DNA of 64,000 nt from Ferruginibacter sp. (lineage in GTDB: Bacteria; Bacteroidota; Bacteroidia; Chitinophagales; Chitinophagaceae): assembly GCF_028288465.1 (NCBI RefSeq), contig NZ_JAQBNR010000053.1, positions 1-64,000 of the forward strand. The letters are read 5' to 3'. Below the pieces are notes generated by a model that ran no database searches, had not been told where the DNA came from, and saw only the letters and a program-made list of their open reading frames with translations. The position numbers and the translations under genes are program-made. Below are positions 8,067 to 17,350 of the stretch, in pieces. Position 1 is the first letter of the stretch. Every line of letters begins with the position of its first letter.

Positions 8067-9044
8067 TTGACAGACACTATCATCAACCTCGAGTCAGTTA
8101 ACCCGATTGAATTTTTTGGTGTTAACAATGGTAAGCTCGACATTCTGAAAAAGAAATTTCCCCTTTTAAAAATTTTAAGCAGAGGCACACAAGTAAAACT
8201 GAGCGGAGCTCCCGAGCAAATTGTAGATGCCAAGGAAAAAATCAACCTCATTGTTCAATACATTGAACAGAATGGCCACATGAGTGAAAATTATTTTGAA
8301 CAGATTTTAGGCGGTGATGATCAGCAGGTGGTAGACAACTTTATTGATCGTAACCCCAATGATGTACTGGTATTTGGCCCCAACGGTAAAACTGTAAGGG
8401 CACGTACCGCCAATCAAAAAAGAATGGTTTCAGCGGTTGACAAAAACGATATTGTTTTTGCAATCGGGCCGGCGGGCACGGGTAAAACTTATACCGCGGT
8501 GGCGTTGGCAGTGAGAGCTTTAAAAAACAAAACGGTTAAAAAAATTATTTTAACAAGACCCGCAGTTGAAGCCGGCGAAAATCTTGGATTTTTACCGGGC
8601 GATCTGAAGGAAAAAATTGATCCGTATCTGCGGCCTTTATACGATGCGCTGGACGATATGATACCTGCTGATAAACTAGGTTATTATATGACCACACGCA
8701 CGATAGAAATAGCGCCCCTGGCGTATATGCGGGGCCGCACACTTGACAATGCTTTCATCATTTTAGATGAAGCCCAGAATACAAATGATGGACAATTAAA
8801 AATGTTTTTAACCCGTATCGGTGCTAATGCAAAAGCGATTATCACCGGGGATCCCACACAGGTTGATCTGCCAAAAAACATGCGTAGCGGTATTGAAAAA
8901 GCCTTGCGCATTTTGAAAAACGTAGATGGTATAGCACATATAGAACTGGATGAAGAAGATGTGGTACGCCATAAACTGGTAAAGGCAATCATTAAAGCAT
9001 ATGACAAAGACAAAGAATTTGACATGGCCAATGAACGCAGGTAA
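8067..9044 (+). CDS. PhoH family protein
   Basis: The 325-residue cytoplasmic ATPase has Walker A GPAGTGKT (134-141) and Walker B IILDEAQN, with an N-terminal KH-like region (~30-75), as in the PhoL/YbeZ branch. YbeZ works with the YbeY endoribonuclease in rRNA processing; no ybeY is in the window. The start codon is TTG: no in-frame ATG lies upstream, and an internal Met (residue 72) would cut into the conserved domain. A strong terminator follows. Confidence 0.86.
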   Translation: MTDTIINLESVNPIEFFGVNNGKLDILKKKFPLLKILSRGTQVKLSGAPEQIVDAKEKINLIVQYIEQNGHMSENYFEQILGGDDQQVVDNFIDRNPNDVLVFGPNGKTVRARTANQKRMVSAVDKNDIVFAIGPAGTGKTYTAVALAVRALKNKTVKKIILTRPAVEAGENLGFLPGDLKEKIDPYLRPLYDALDDMIPADKLGYYMTTRTIEIAPLAYMRGRTLDNAFIILDEAQNTNDGQLKMFLTRIGANAKAIITGDPTQVDLPKNMRSGIEKALRILKNVDGIAHIELDEEDVVRHKLVKAIIKAYDKDKEFDMANERR

Positions 9045-9060
9045 AGCAATTATTTTTTTG

Positions 9061-9090
9061 AAAGAGGTAGCCATCAACTACCTCTTTTTT
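9061..9090 (+). terminator. Intrinsic terminator after phoH-like gene
   Basis: A perfect 10-bp stem (9061-9070 with 9078-9087), a 7-nt loop and a run of Ts. Confidence 0.92.
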
Positions 9091-9184
9091 ATTACCTGCA
9101 CAATTATTACCTGGCTTATCTTCAGGTGCCAAGTAAGATATGCTTTTTTAGCTTGCATATTATAAAGATGGTTTACCTTTAATT

Positions 9185-9598
9185 ATGAAAATAAAATCGT
9201 TCATTATTTTTCTGGTTATTGCCGCATGCGCCTCCTGCAATAACAGCAGGACTGTTCCTAACACCGACATTGATGTTGCCAGGGCTTTCATAAAAGATGT
9301 GCTGGACAATAATTTTGCTGAAGCTAAATCGCTGGTGCTGGATGAAGATATAAACAATCAATATTTTGATTTGTCACGCAAAAATTTTGAAGAGAAAAAT
9401 AAAGAAGAGCTGAAAAAATACAAAGAGTCTGACATAATCATTAATGAGCTGAAAAATGTAAATGACTCTGTAACCATTGTAAATTACTCAAACAGCTACA
9501 AAAAAGATATGCGCAACGAGATAAAGGTGGTAAAAGTAAATGGCAAATGGCTTGTTGATTTAAAACATACTTTTCAGGAAGAACCAAAAGAAAAATAA
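9185..9598 (+). CDS. Small lipoprotein, DUF4878-like
   Basis: The 137-residue protein has a lipoprotein signal (lipobox IAAC, Cys15). A compact domain with the pattern 'ARAFIKDVLDNNFAEAKSL ... V..V.GKWLVDL' follows. This looks like the NTF2-like DUF4878 fold found in Bacteroidota lipoproteins. Function unknown. A weak inverted repeat (9602-9610 with 9632-9640) follows the stop but lacks a T run. Confidence 0.7.
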   Translation: MKIKSFIIFLVIAACASCNNSRTVPNTDIDVARAFIKDVLDNNFAEAKSLVLDEDINNQYFDLSRKNFEEKNKEELKKYKESDIIINELKNVNDSVTIVNYSNSYKKDMRNEIKVVKVNGKWLVDLKHTFQEEPKEK

Positions 9599-9719
9599 TA
9601 TTACTATCAGATAATCCTTTCAACAGCAACCCTGATAGTAGTTTATTCATTCTATTCTAGGTATCGCTTTAATGGATTTGCAATTTTAATTATTCTGTAA
9701 CAACCCAAAAAAATTATTT

Positions 9720-10268
9720 ATGTACGTATTACACCCATGGCATGGTGCCAGTTACGGCGACAAAACTCCAGAAATCGTTAATGCTTTAATTGAAATTCCA
9801 CAAGGCTCCAGGGCAAAATATGAAATTGACAAAGCTACCGGTTTGCTGATACTGGACAGGGTAATCCACTCCTCTTTTCATTATCCTATTAATTATGGTT
9901 TTATTCCTCAAACGCTCGGCGACGACCATGATCCTTTAGATATCCTGGTGATGTGCAGCGAAAGTATCCAGCCACTTTGCCTGGTTGAGGCAACAGTAAT
10001 TGGTAACATGCAGATGATTGACAATGGCGAAAGAGATGATAAAATAATTGCCGTGGCTACAAACGACCCTACAGTTAATCATTTTACCAGTGTGAAAGAT
10101 TTACCTACCCACTTCATTGCCGTACTTAAAAATTATTTTGAACAATACAAAGTGCTGGAAAATAAAGTGGTTGAAATTGATGAGTTCCAGGATAAAAAAG
10201 CGGCTTATGAAGTAATTACCCATGCCATTGCTTTTTATACAAGAACCTATCCCAATCATGGCAAATAA
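9720..10268 (+). CDS. ppa: Inorganic pyrophosphatase (family I)
   Basis: This soluble cytoplasmic enzyme hydrolyses PPi to phosphate. The 182-residue length is normal for a bacterial family I enzyme. The metal-binding signature is present as DDHDPLDILV; the residue after the first signature Asp is His rather than the usual Gly/Ser/Asn/Asp. Other landmarks are ALIEIPQGSRAKYEID and PINYGFIPQT. Its TAA stop overlaps the ATG of the next gene by one base (TAATG), implying translational coupling. Confidence 0.95.
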   Translation: MYVLHPWHGASYGDKTPEIVNALIEIPQGSRAKYEIDKATGLLILDRVIHSSFHYPINYGFIPQTLGDDHDPLDILVMCSESIQPLCLVEATVIGNMQMIDNGERDDKIIAVATNDPTVNHFTSVKDLPTHFIAVLKNYFEQYKVLENKVVEIDEFQDKKAAYEVITHAIAFYTRTYPNHGK

Positions 10269-10705
10269 TGATTAATAAAAAAAATACCATGGATCTGCAA
10301 ACTTTGGGTATTCTAATACTGATCGGTATTCTGGCTGGTATGCTCGGGGGTATGGTTGGCGTTGGCGGCGGAATTATCATTGTTCCGGCTTTGGTTTTCT
10401 TTCTTGGCTTTTCACAAAAAATGGCACAGGGAACTTCACTCGGCATATTGCTTTTACCGGTAGGTTTGCTGGGCGTTATACAATATTACAAACAGGGCTA
10501 TGTTGATTTAAAAATCGTTATGATCATTTCAGCCGGGTTTTTCGTGGGTAGCCTGCTGGGTAGCAAACTAGCCCTCAGTATATCCCAGGAAACCATGAAA
10601 AAAATATTTGCGGCTATTCTGATCCTGGTTGCTGTTAAAATGCTTTTTTTCGAAAAGCCTGTTTCAACAACTCATTCTGCCCTGGAAATAAAAAATAAGC
10701 CCTGA
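10268..10705 (+). CDS. Half-size TauE/SafE family membrane transporter
   Basis: The 145-residue protein has four hydrophobic segments and the repeat signature GGMVGVGGGIIIVPALVFFLG. Canonical TauE/SafE anion exporters have two such repeats and about 250 residues. This one has a single repeat, so it may function as a homodimer. The ATG overlaps the ppa stop; an alternative start is the Met at residue 8 (10289). The substrate (sulfite or an organosulfonate in characterised members) cannot be inferred. Confidence 0.82.
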   Translation: MINKKNTMDLQTLGILILIGILAGMLGGMVGVGGGIIIVPALVFFLGFSQKMAQGTSLGILLLPVGLLGVIQYYKQGYVDLKIVMIISAGFFVGSLLGSKLALSISQETMKKIFAAILILVAVKMLFFEKPVSTTHSALEIKNKP

Positions 10706-10731
10706 ATAAAATTTGCAAATCAACACCACTA

Positions 10732-10780
10732 CAGAGCAGCTTCTTCCAGGAAGCTGTTTTTATTAGGTCATGCTGCTCTG
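10732..10780 (+). terminator. Terminator with an alternative overlapping stem
   Basis: A 7-bp stem CAGCTTC/GAAGCTG (10737-10743 with 10750-10756) followed by TTTTTATT forms an intrinsic terminator for the ppa-tauE pair. The left arm also belongs to a 9-bp inverted repeat CAGAGCAGC/GCTGCTCTG (10732-10740 with 10772-10780), so the two structures exclude each other. Confidence 0.7.
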
Positions 10781-10890
10781 CCACCATGCGCTCAGGCAAA
10801 GGCGGCCGGCTCGTGTGACATTGGCTAAATGACCATTCGCATTTTTGGCCGGTCTCAAATAGATTATTTCTTTTAAACTGCTATGTCAGA

Positions 10891-10923
10891 TTGGCATATT
10901 TAACTGGTAATTACTTATTTTTG
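10891..10923 (+). promoter_or_regulatory. miaB promoter
   Basis: TATTTTTG (10916-10923) fits the TAnnTTTG -7 box. A TTGG (10891-10894) lies 21 nt upstream as a partial -33 element. It is 16 bp before the miaB start. Confidence 0.6.
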
Positions 10924-10939
10924 CACCCTAATTTTAATA

Positions 10940-12373
10940 ATGGATACACTGTTAAATATCAATACAAAAGAGCACGACGAGAAAAGACAGGGAGAAGCAT
11001 TCGCCCCTTTGGTGTTAGATGGTAATGAATATAAAAAATTATTTTACATAGAAAGCTATGGCTGTGCCATGAATTTTGCCGATAGTGAAGTGGTTGCTTC
11101 TATTTTACATAAAAATGGTTTTGGTGCGACGCTGCAATTCGAAAACGCCGACCTCATCCTGGTAAATACTTGCTCTATCCGTGAAAAAGCGGAAGCTACT
11201 GTGCGTAAACGGCTGACTGAATTTCGTAAATTAAAAAAAGCCAATCCCGGACTACTTGTGGGTGTTTTGGGATGCATGGCAGAGCGGCTGAAAGAAAAGT
11301 TTATTGAACAGGAAAAACTTGTTGACCTTGTTGTAGGCCCCGATGCTTATCGCAGTTTACCATCACTGATTGAAGAAGCAGAAACCGGTCAGAAAGCCGT
11401 AAATGTTTTATTGAGCAGGGACGAAACCTATGCCGATATTGCGCCTGTGCGTTTAAACAGTAACGGCGTGAATGCTTTTGTAAGCATTATGCGTGGCTGC
11501 AATAATATGTGTTCGTTTTGCGTGGTACCCTTTACAAGGGGAAGAGAAAGAAGCCGGGACGCCGGTTCTGTAATTGCAGAATGCAAAAGCCTTTTTGAGG
11601 ATGGATACAGGGAAGTGACTTTGCTTGGACAAAATGTTGACAGCTACCACTGGGTGGGTAATGAAAGCGGTGGCGGTTATGAAGAACCGGTAACTTTTGC
11701 CAACCTGCTGGAAAAAGTGGCTTTGATTTCTCCCCTGCTCCGTGTTCGGTTTTCTACTTCTCATCCAAAAGACATTACGGACGAAGTGCTGTTTACCATG
11801 GCCAGGTATGATAACATCTGCAATTATATTCATTTACCGGTACAAAGCGGCAGCAGCAGAATATTGCAGCTGATGAACAGAACTTACACAAGAGAATGGT
11901 ATGTTGCCAGGGTTAACCGGATAAGGGAGATTTTGCCGGATGCCGGATTATCTACTGATATGATCACCGGATTTTGTACAGAAACTGAAGAAGACCATCA
12001 GCAGTCACTGAGCCTGATGGAATATTGTAAGTATGACCTGGCCTATATGTACTTTTACAGCCAGCGGCCCGGAACCCTTGCCGCCAGGAGATTTGAAGAT
12101 GATGTTCCTGAAGAAGTAAAAAAAAGAAGGTTACAGGAAATGGTTAAACTGCACCGGAGAAATACATTGTTAAGTATGCAGCGGGACGTTGGCAAAACTT
12201 TTAAAGTGCTCATAGAAGGCTTTTCAAAAAAAACACCCGAAGAATTACAGGGAAGAAATGACCAGAATAAAGTGGTGGTTTTTCCAAAAGAAAATTTTAA
12301 AAAAGGTGAGTATGTGTCAGTTAAAATCACCGCTTGCACGGCTGGTACATTAATTGGTACCGCCTTGATATAG
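10940..12373 (+). CDS. miaB: tRNA-2-methylthio-N6-dimethylallyladenosine synthase
   Basis: This 477-residue radical-SAM methylthiotransferase modifies A37 of tRNAs that read codons starting with U. The N-terminal UPF0004 domain has cluster cysteines in [18 protein letters not shown] and GVLGCMAE. The radical-SAM motif is [15 protein letters not shown], and a TRAM RNA-binding domain fills the last ~65 residues. It opens a same-strand block of envelope genes. A weak hairpin (12412-12428) lies between it and the sigma-54 activator gene. Confidence 0.95.
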   Translation: MDTLLNINTKEHDEKRQGEAFAPLVLDGNEYKKLFYIESYGCAMNFADSEVVASILHKNGFGATLQFENADLILVNTCSIREKAEATVRKRLTEFRKLKKANPGLLVGVLGCMAERLKEKFIEQEKLVDLVVGPDAYRSLPSLIEEAETGQKAVNVLLSRDETYADIAPVRLNSNGVNAFVSIMRGCNNMCSFCVVPFTRGRERSRDAGSVIAECKSLFEDGYREVTLLGQNVDSYHWVGNESGGGYEEPVTFANLLEKVALISPLLRVRFSTSHPKDITDEVLFTMARYDNICNYIHLPVQSGSSRILQLMNRTYTREWYVARVNRIREILPDAGLSTDMITGFCTETEEDHQQSLSLMEYCKYDLAYMYFYSQRPGTLAARRFEDDVPEEVKKRRLQEMVKLHRRNTLLSMQRDVGKTFKVLIEGFSKKTPEELQGRNDQNKVVVFPKENFKKGEYVSVKITACTAGTLIGTALI

Positions 12374-12490
12374 AATACTTTTCGCTGGTAAGAAATTTTC
12401 ACAACGTTAATTTTTACCCGCGGTAAAATCATTTTTAATAACGGTTGCCGCTTTGCGGATACAAAAATGCAGTTGCACTGATAACTATTT

Positions 12491-13729
12491 ATGGATTTAC
12501 AATCAATTAAAAATCGCTTTGCTATTATAGGAAACTCTCCTGCCCTTAACCATGCACTCAATATTGCAGCCCAGGTGGCCAATACGGATTTAAGCGTACT
12601 AATCAATGGAGAAAGTGGTGTTGGTAAAGAAGTGTTTTCGCAGATCATTCATGCATTAAGTGCCAGAAAACACAACCCGTTTATTGCCGTGAACTGTGGC
12701 GCTATTCCGGAGGGTACCATCGATAGCGAATTGTTTGGCCATGAAAAAGGTTCGTTTACCGGAGCAGTGGATAGCCGCAAAGGCTATTTTGAAACTGTAA
12801 ACGGCGGTACCATTTTTTTGGATGAAATTGGCGAATTACCATTGGGTACGCAAGCCCGGCTATTGCGTGTATTGGAAGCCGGAGAATACATTAGGGTGGG
12901 CAGCAGTAAAGTACAAAAAACAGATGTAAGGGTAATTGCGGCTACCAATAAAGAATTGATAGAATTTACTCAAACCGGGCGGTTCAGAGAAGATCTGTAT
13001 TACCGTTTAAATACAGTCCCGATCAGAGTCCCGTCGTTAAGAGACAGAAAGGAGGATATCCCATTATTATTCAGAAAATTTGCAGCTGATTTTTCTGACC
13101 GGTACAAAGGTGCGCCGATCCAACTGGAGGAAGATGCCAAAAATTTATTAATGAATTATCCCTGGCCAGGCAATGTAAGGGAACTTAAAAATATTGCCGA
13201 ACAGATATCCGTATTATCGAAAGAAAAAAATATTACGGCAAAAGAATTGCAAAACTTTTTACCAGACCATAATTACAATCGTTTACCAGTTTTAGCCGGC
13301 GGTAAATCTGCCGTAAGTCAACAGGAATTTGCCAATGAACGGGAAATATTGTACAAGTTGTTTTTCGACATGAAAAAAGATGTAAACGAACTGAAGAAAA
13401 TGTTTTTTGATCTGCTGCAAAATCCCGGTCTTACTTCACATATGCCCATTTACAACAATACAGATAACTCGTTGCCTGAAATAAAACACGGTGGCGCACC
13501 GGGTAATTATCCATCTTCCAGCATGCCTGTTTTTATTAATCAAAATGGCAATGAAATACACCAGCATGAACAGGTGGAAGAATCACTAAGCATTATGGAT
13601 AAAGAAAAAGAACTGATTATTAAAGCGCTGAAAAAACACAAAGGTAAACGCAAGGATGCCTCATCCGACCTGGGTATAAGTGAAAGAACCCTTTACCGGA
13701 AGCTGAAGGAATACGATATAGAAGAATAA
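12491..13729 (+). CDS. Sigma-54-dependent transcriptional regulator without receiver domain
   Basis: The 412-residue protein starts directly with the AAA+ domain: Walker A GESGVGKE (40-47), sigma-54 contact loop GSFTGA (87-92) and Walker B TIFLDEIGE. A variable linker (~265-355) leads to a C-terminal Fis-type helix-turn-helix (KRKDASSDLGISERTLYRKL). There is no N-terminal receiver or sensor domain, so control must come from partners, expression level or the linker. The contact loop has Ser where many members have Ala or Ser, so it should still engage sigma-54. The position between miaB and lptE recurs in Bacteroidota as far as I recall. Confidence 0.9.
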   Translation: MDLQSIKNRFAIIGNSPALNHALNIAAQVANTDLSVLINGESGVGKEVFSQIIHALSARKHNPFIAVNCGAIPEGTIDSELFGHEKGSFTGAVDSRKGYFETVNGGTIFLDEIGELPLGTQARLLRVLEAGEYIRVGSSKVQKTDVRVIAATNKELIEFTQTGRFREDLYYRLNTVPIRVPSLRDRKEDIPLLFRKFAADFSDRYKGAPIQLEEDAKNLLMNYPWPGNVRELKNIAEQISVLSKEKNITAKELQNFLPDHNYNRLPVLAGGKSAVSQQEFANEREILYKLFFDMKKDVNELKKMFFDLLQNPGLTSHMPIYNNTDNSLPEIKHGGAPGNYPSSSMPVFINQNGNEIHQHEQVEESLSIMDKEKELIIKALKKHKGKRKDASSDLGISERTLYRKLKEYDIEE

Positions 13730-13825
13730 TAGAGTGGAATTTAGCAGAGACTAATTGGTAAAAAGTACACCCGCGCCGCTTATTTTTAACATCAACAGAT
13801 AAATAAAAACAGGTTAATTTGCAAT

Positions 13826-14386
13826 ATGAGGCAATCATTATTTTTAAACAAAACAGGTAGACAAAGCAACTGGTTTAGCCGGATTGGTTTGATAATAGCC
13901 TGTTTTTTTACAATAACCATTTTCAGTTTTAACACCTGTAAGTATTCGTTTAAAGATACCTCTCCTATACCACCCGAGATTAAAACTTTTCGTGTTAACT
14001 ACCTTGAAAATAAGGCCAGGTACGTCAACACGCAGTTAAGTCCTCAGCTAACGGAAAAATTAAAAGATAAAATCAGGAGCAATACCAGGCTTCGCCAGGT
14101 TAATGAAGACAGCGCCCATTACGACATCAGTGGTTATGTTTCTGATTACAGTGTAAGTACAAGTGGTATTTCAGGTACTACCGCAAGCAGCAACAGGTTG
14201 TCTGTTACATTTCACCTTATCTTTAAAAATAATTTAGATCTTTCTAAAAATTTTGAAGCTGATATATCCACCAACTATGATTTCAGTGCGTCTCAAAACC
14301 TGCCTCAGGCTGAGTCTACACTAACTCCGGATATTATTAAAAATACCATTGACGGTATCTTTAATAAAATCTTTTCCAACTGGTAA
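13826..14386 (+). CDS. lptE: LptE family LPS-assembly lipoprotein
   Basis: The 186-residue protein has a long N-terminus and a hydrophobic signal (residues 19-36) ending at Cys38. The Bacteroidota LptE core follows (YSFKDTSPIPPEIKTFRVNY, then LT..L.D.I...TRL). It should plug the LptD barrel for LPS insertion. The lipobox (FNTC) is poor at -3 and -2, so lipidation at Cys38 is likely but not certain. The acidic TPR-like gene follows after 43 bp. Confidence 0.82.
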   Translation: MRQSLFLNKTGRQSNWFSRIGLIIACFFTITIFSFNTCKYSFKDTSPIPPEIKTFRVNYLENKARYVNTQLSPQLTEKLKDKIRSNTRLRQVNEDSAHYDISGYVSDYSVSTSGISGTTASSNRLSVTFHLIFKNNLDLSKNFEADISTNYDFSASQNLPQAESTLTPDIIKNTIDGIFNKIFSNW

Positions 14387-14429
14387 AAGACCGCCTGATA
14401 ACAATTTATAAAAAAAACAGTTGTAAAAT

Positions 14430-15731
14430 ATGCAGACTAACGATCAGCTTTTTGAATCTATATTTAAAAGAAACTTTCGTTCGGTTGATACAAAAGCTTT
14501 TCTTACTGCGCTTACAAAAGAGTGCCCGTATTTTACTGTGGCCCAATTTTATTTATCAAAGCAGCTGTCCACAGACAGCAGGGATTTCGCCAGCCAGGCG
14601 GCCAAAACTGCACTTCTTTTCAATAATCCTTTTTGGCTCAATTATCAAATGACCAGTGATGAGCAAACAGCCTGGCAACCTGAAAATGCAAGTGAAAGCA
14701 AGGACGTTGATATTGAAGCCACAAAAAACACGGTATTGGGCCCTGTTACAGAACCAGGAGAAAATTCTATTGAACAGGCGTTATTGGAACACACGCCAAT
14801 TGTCGGCGACAGTTATAAGGAGAACACCGGCAATGAAACAGCTGTAGAAAATTCAGGTTTACCGGCTGATAATTTGTATGCCGAAAAAAACAAACCGGAA
14901 GACTTGCAAACTCCGGAACTTAGTCGGGTAATGCCGGTAAAAACGGATGAAGCATTCAGTGTTGCAGCTTTACCGGTTACTGAAAATAGAAAGGAAGAGG
15001 AACAGGATTTCAATTACGCCCAGGATGCTTCGCTGCAGACGGGGCACGTTGAAAAAGACAGCCAATATCAAGTTGGTGAGGAAAAGACACTTACTGGCGA
15101 TGTTCAGTTGTCAACTGGACAAGTTGATGACGGTGCAAAGACAGCAGTAAACGAAAACCTTTATAAATCCGGATTCCCAGGCGAAAGCAATGCAACACAT
15201 ACGAACATAGAAGAAACAGAAACTCCGGTTGCGCCAACAATAGTCAATACAGAAGACACAGAAGATGACGATATAATTAATGACACGGACAACACCTTTG
15301 AAAAAGACATGCAACCGATGATTTTAAATTTAACTTTTGATGCAAAGGCCACCACTACTGAAGACACTATTTCTTACCAGCCACTGCATACATCTGATTA
15401 TTTTGCAAGCCTGGGTATTAAACTCAATGAAAATGGGATACCTGTTGACAGGCTTGGCAAACAGCTAAAAAGTTTTACAGACTGGCTGAAAGTGATGAAA
15501 AAAATACATCCCGATCATCTGCCCCAAACGGACGAACTGACGGAACATTCCATCCAGGAAATAGCGGAAAAATCGAACAAAAAAGGAGACGTGTTAACAG
15601 AAGCTATGGCTGATGTGTTAATACAGCAGGGCAAGCTGAATAAGGCCATTGAACTTTACCAAAAATTAAGTTTGCTCAATCCTTCCAAAAGCGCTTACTT
15701 TGCAGCCAAAATTGACAATATCAAACGATAG
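14430..15731 (+). CDS. Acidic protein with C-terminal TPR-like helices, unknown function
   Basis: The 433-residue protein has a helical N-terminus (1-75; YLSKQLSTDSRDFASQAAKT), a long acidic, low-complexity Glu/Asp/Thr-rich middle (~76-310) and a helical C-terminus. The latter contains a TPR-like unit (ADVLIQQGKLNKAIELYQKL, about 395-425). There is no signal peptide, so it should be cytoplasmic. Its slot between lptE and secG suggests an envelope-assembly or regulatory role. I do not recognise a named family. Confidence 0.7.
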   Translation: MQTNDQLFESIFKRNFRSVDTKAFLTALTKECPYFTVAQFYLSKQLSTDSRDFASQAAKTALLFNNPFWLNYQMTSDEQTAWQPENASESKDVDIEATKNTVLGPVTEPGENSIEQALLEHTPIVGDSYKENTGNETAVENSGLPADNLYAEKNKPEDLQTPELSRVMPVKTDEAFSVAALPVTENRKEEEQDFNYAQDASLQTGHVEKDSQYQVGEEKTLTGDVQLSTGQVDDGAKTAVNENLYKSGFPGESNATHTNIEETETPVAPTIVNTEDTEDDDIINDTDNTFEKDMQPMILNLTFDAKATTTEDTISYQPLHTSDYFASLGIKLNENGIPVDRLGKQLKSFTDWLKVMKKIHPDHLPQTDELTEHSIQEIAEKSNKKGDVLTEAMADVLIQQGKLNKAIELYQKLSLLNPSKSAYFAAKIDNIKR

Positions 15732-15786
15732 GTCAGTGAGAGAAGAAAAACAATTTGAAAAATCATTTTAATTAAAGCATACTACT

Positions 15787-16140
15787 ATGTTAATTGTATT
15801 TGGAATTTTAATCATCCTGTCTTCAGTGATTTTAGGATTAATTGTATTGGTTCAAAATCCTAAAGGCGGGGGTTTATCCGGCAGTTTGGGCGGTTTCAGC
15901 AACCAGTTAATGGGCGTTAAACAAACTACCGATGTATTGGAAAAAGGTACCTGGGTTTTTGCAGCAGTTGTTGCAATTCTTTGTGTAATGTCTCCTGTGT
16001 TTATCCCTTCCGCCAGTGGTACTTCATCTAAAAATGATGAACTGATAAAGAATGCACCGGCGACTGCGCCAACAACCAACCAAACCAATACGGTTCCGAT
16101 GACTGCTCCTGCGGCTGCAGATACAACAAAAAAGCCATAA
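15787..16140 (+). CDS. secG: Preprotein translocase subunit SecG
   Basis: The 117-residue protein has the SecG layout of two transmembrane helices (3-23 and 55-75) and the cytoplasmic loop QNPKGGGLSGSLGG. An Ala/Thr/Pro-rich tail (~85-117) extends beyond the core. It assists SecYE-dependent export at the inner membrane. A strong terminator follows. Confidence 0.93.
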   Translation: MLIVFGILIILSSVILGLIVLVQNPKGGGLSGSLGGFSNQLMGVKQTTDVLEKGTWVFAAVVAILCVMSPVFIPSASGTSSKNDELIKNAPATAPTTNQTNTVPMTAPAAADTTKKP

Positions 16141-16160
16141 AATATTTTCAAAAATATTTG

Positions 16161-16190
16161 AACCCCGTCTGTTTATGACGGGGTTTTTAT
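16161..16190 (+). terminator. Intrinsic terminator after secG
   Basis: A 9-bp GC-rich stem (16161-16169 with 16177-16185), a 7-nt loop and a T run. It probably ends the miaB-to-secG transcript or attenuates reading into mltG. Confidence 0.9.
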
Positions 16191-16223
16191 TTTACTTTGA
16201 TTATCCAATGAAACAGGATTATT

Positions 16224-17270
16224 ATGACCTCCCGCAAAAAAAACTTCTTACTCATCCTTTCTATAATTTTTTTGATTGCCATCTTATTGGCCTGGCGAAT
16301 ATTTGGCAGCAACACCAATTTTACAGAAAATAAAAAAAGTTTTTACATCAAAACAGGCAGTAGTTTTAATAGTGTTATTACGCAGCTGGAAGAGCAAAAA
16401 ATTCTTAAAAACCCAGGCACATTTAAATTGATTGCACACCAGCTTAAATATGATCAAAACGTAAAAGCCGGCCGCTATGTAATTGAAAACGGTGCCAGTA
16501 TTTTTAACGTGATAAAAATCTTAAAGGCAGGAAGGCAAACGCCGGTAAATTTAATCATTACAAAACTGCGTACCAAAGAAGACCTTGCACAAAAAATAGG
16601 TAACAATTTTGAATGTGATTCCATCGCTGTAATCAGTCTGCTAAACAACAATGATTCGTTATTGCAATATGGGCTGGATACCAATACCGCCATGACTGCT
16701 GTGATACCAAATACCTACGCGATATTATGGAATACATCTGCCAATAAAATTTTTAAAAAACTATTTACCGAACACGAAAAATTCTGGACGGCAGAAAGAA
16801 AAAAGAAAGCTGACGCATTGCATCTGTCAGCAACACAAGTGTATACTTTGGCCAGTATTGTCGAAGAGGAAAGCAATAAAGATGAAGATAAGGGAAAGAT
16901 TGCGAGTGTGTATCTGAACAGGTTGCGCACAGGCATGCGGTTGTCGGCAGACCCAACGGTAATATTTGCACTGAAAGACTTTTCGATCAAACGTGTTTAT
17001 AAAAAATATACTGAATTCCCTTCTCCTTTTAACACTTACCTCAACAGCGGCTTACCACCAGGGCCCGTTTGCACACCATCCATCAAAACGATCGATGCAG
17101 TGCTGAATGCACCTGCTACCAATTACCTGTATTTTGTTGCACAACCGAATTTAACCGGCTACTCCAACTTTGCCACTACTTACGAAGAGCATCTGGCGTT
17201 TGCAAAACAATACCAGCAATGGCTTACAGGATATTTAAAAGCAAAAGAAGATGCAGACAGTGCAAAGTGA
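16224..17270 (+). CDS. mltG: Endolytic transglycosylase MltG
   Basis: The 348-residue protein has one N-terminal membrane helix (6-24), a LysM-like region and the YceG catalytic domain. The active-site Glu lies in ASIVEEESNKDEDKG; the downstream VYLNRLRTGMRLSADPTVIFA is typical. It cleaves nascent glycan strands in the periplasm and so sets glycan length. It begins 84 bp after secG, past a terminator, so it may have its own promoter. Confidence 0.93.
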   Translation: MTSRKKNFLLILSIIFLIAILLAWRIFGSNTNFTENKKSFYIKTGSSFNSVITQLEEQKILKNPGTFKLIAHQLKYDQNVKAGRYVIENGASIFNVIKILKAGRQTPVNLIITKLRTKEDLAQKIGNNFECDSIAVISLLNNNDSLLQYGLDTNTAMTAVIPNTYAILWNTSANKIFKKLFTEHEKFWTAERKKKADALHLSATQVYTLASIVEEESNKDEDKGKIASVYLNRLRTGMRLSADPTVIFALKDFSIKRVYKKYTEFPSPFNTYLNSGLPPGPVCTPSIKTIDAVLNAPATNYLYFVAQPNLTGYSNFATTYEEHLAFAKQYQQWLTGYLKAKEDADSAK

Positions 17271-17350
17271 TTTGATTTTTTAGCAGCTTAATCAGTAGTT
17301 TTGATTGCATCAAACGCTTTTCTCATAAAATATTAACAAGGTTCAACAGT

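Noticed and set aside
9602-9640. Terminator after the DUF4878-like lipoprotein
   Set aside because: The 9-bp inverted repeat has a 21-nt loop and no T run.
10769-10831. Arg-rich 20-codon mini-gene (MLLCHHALRQRRPARVTLAK)
   Set aside because: Short, overlaps the hairpin arm, and has no promoter or homology I recognise. Higher GC alone is weak evidence.
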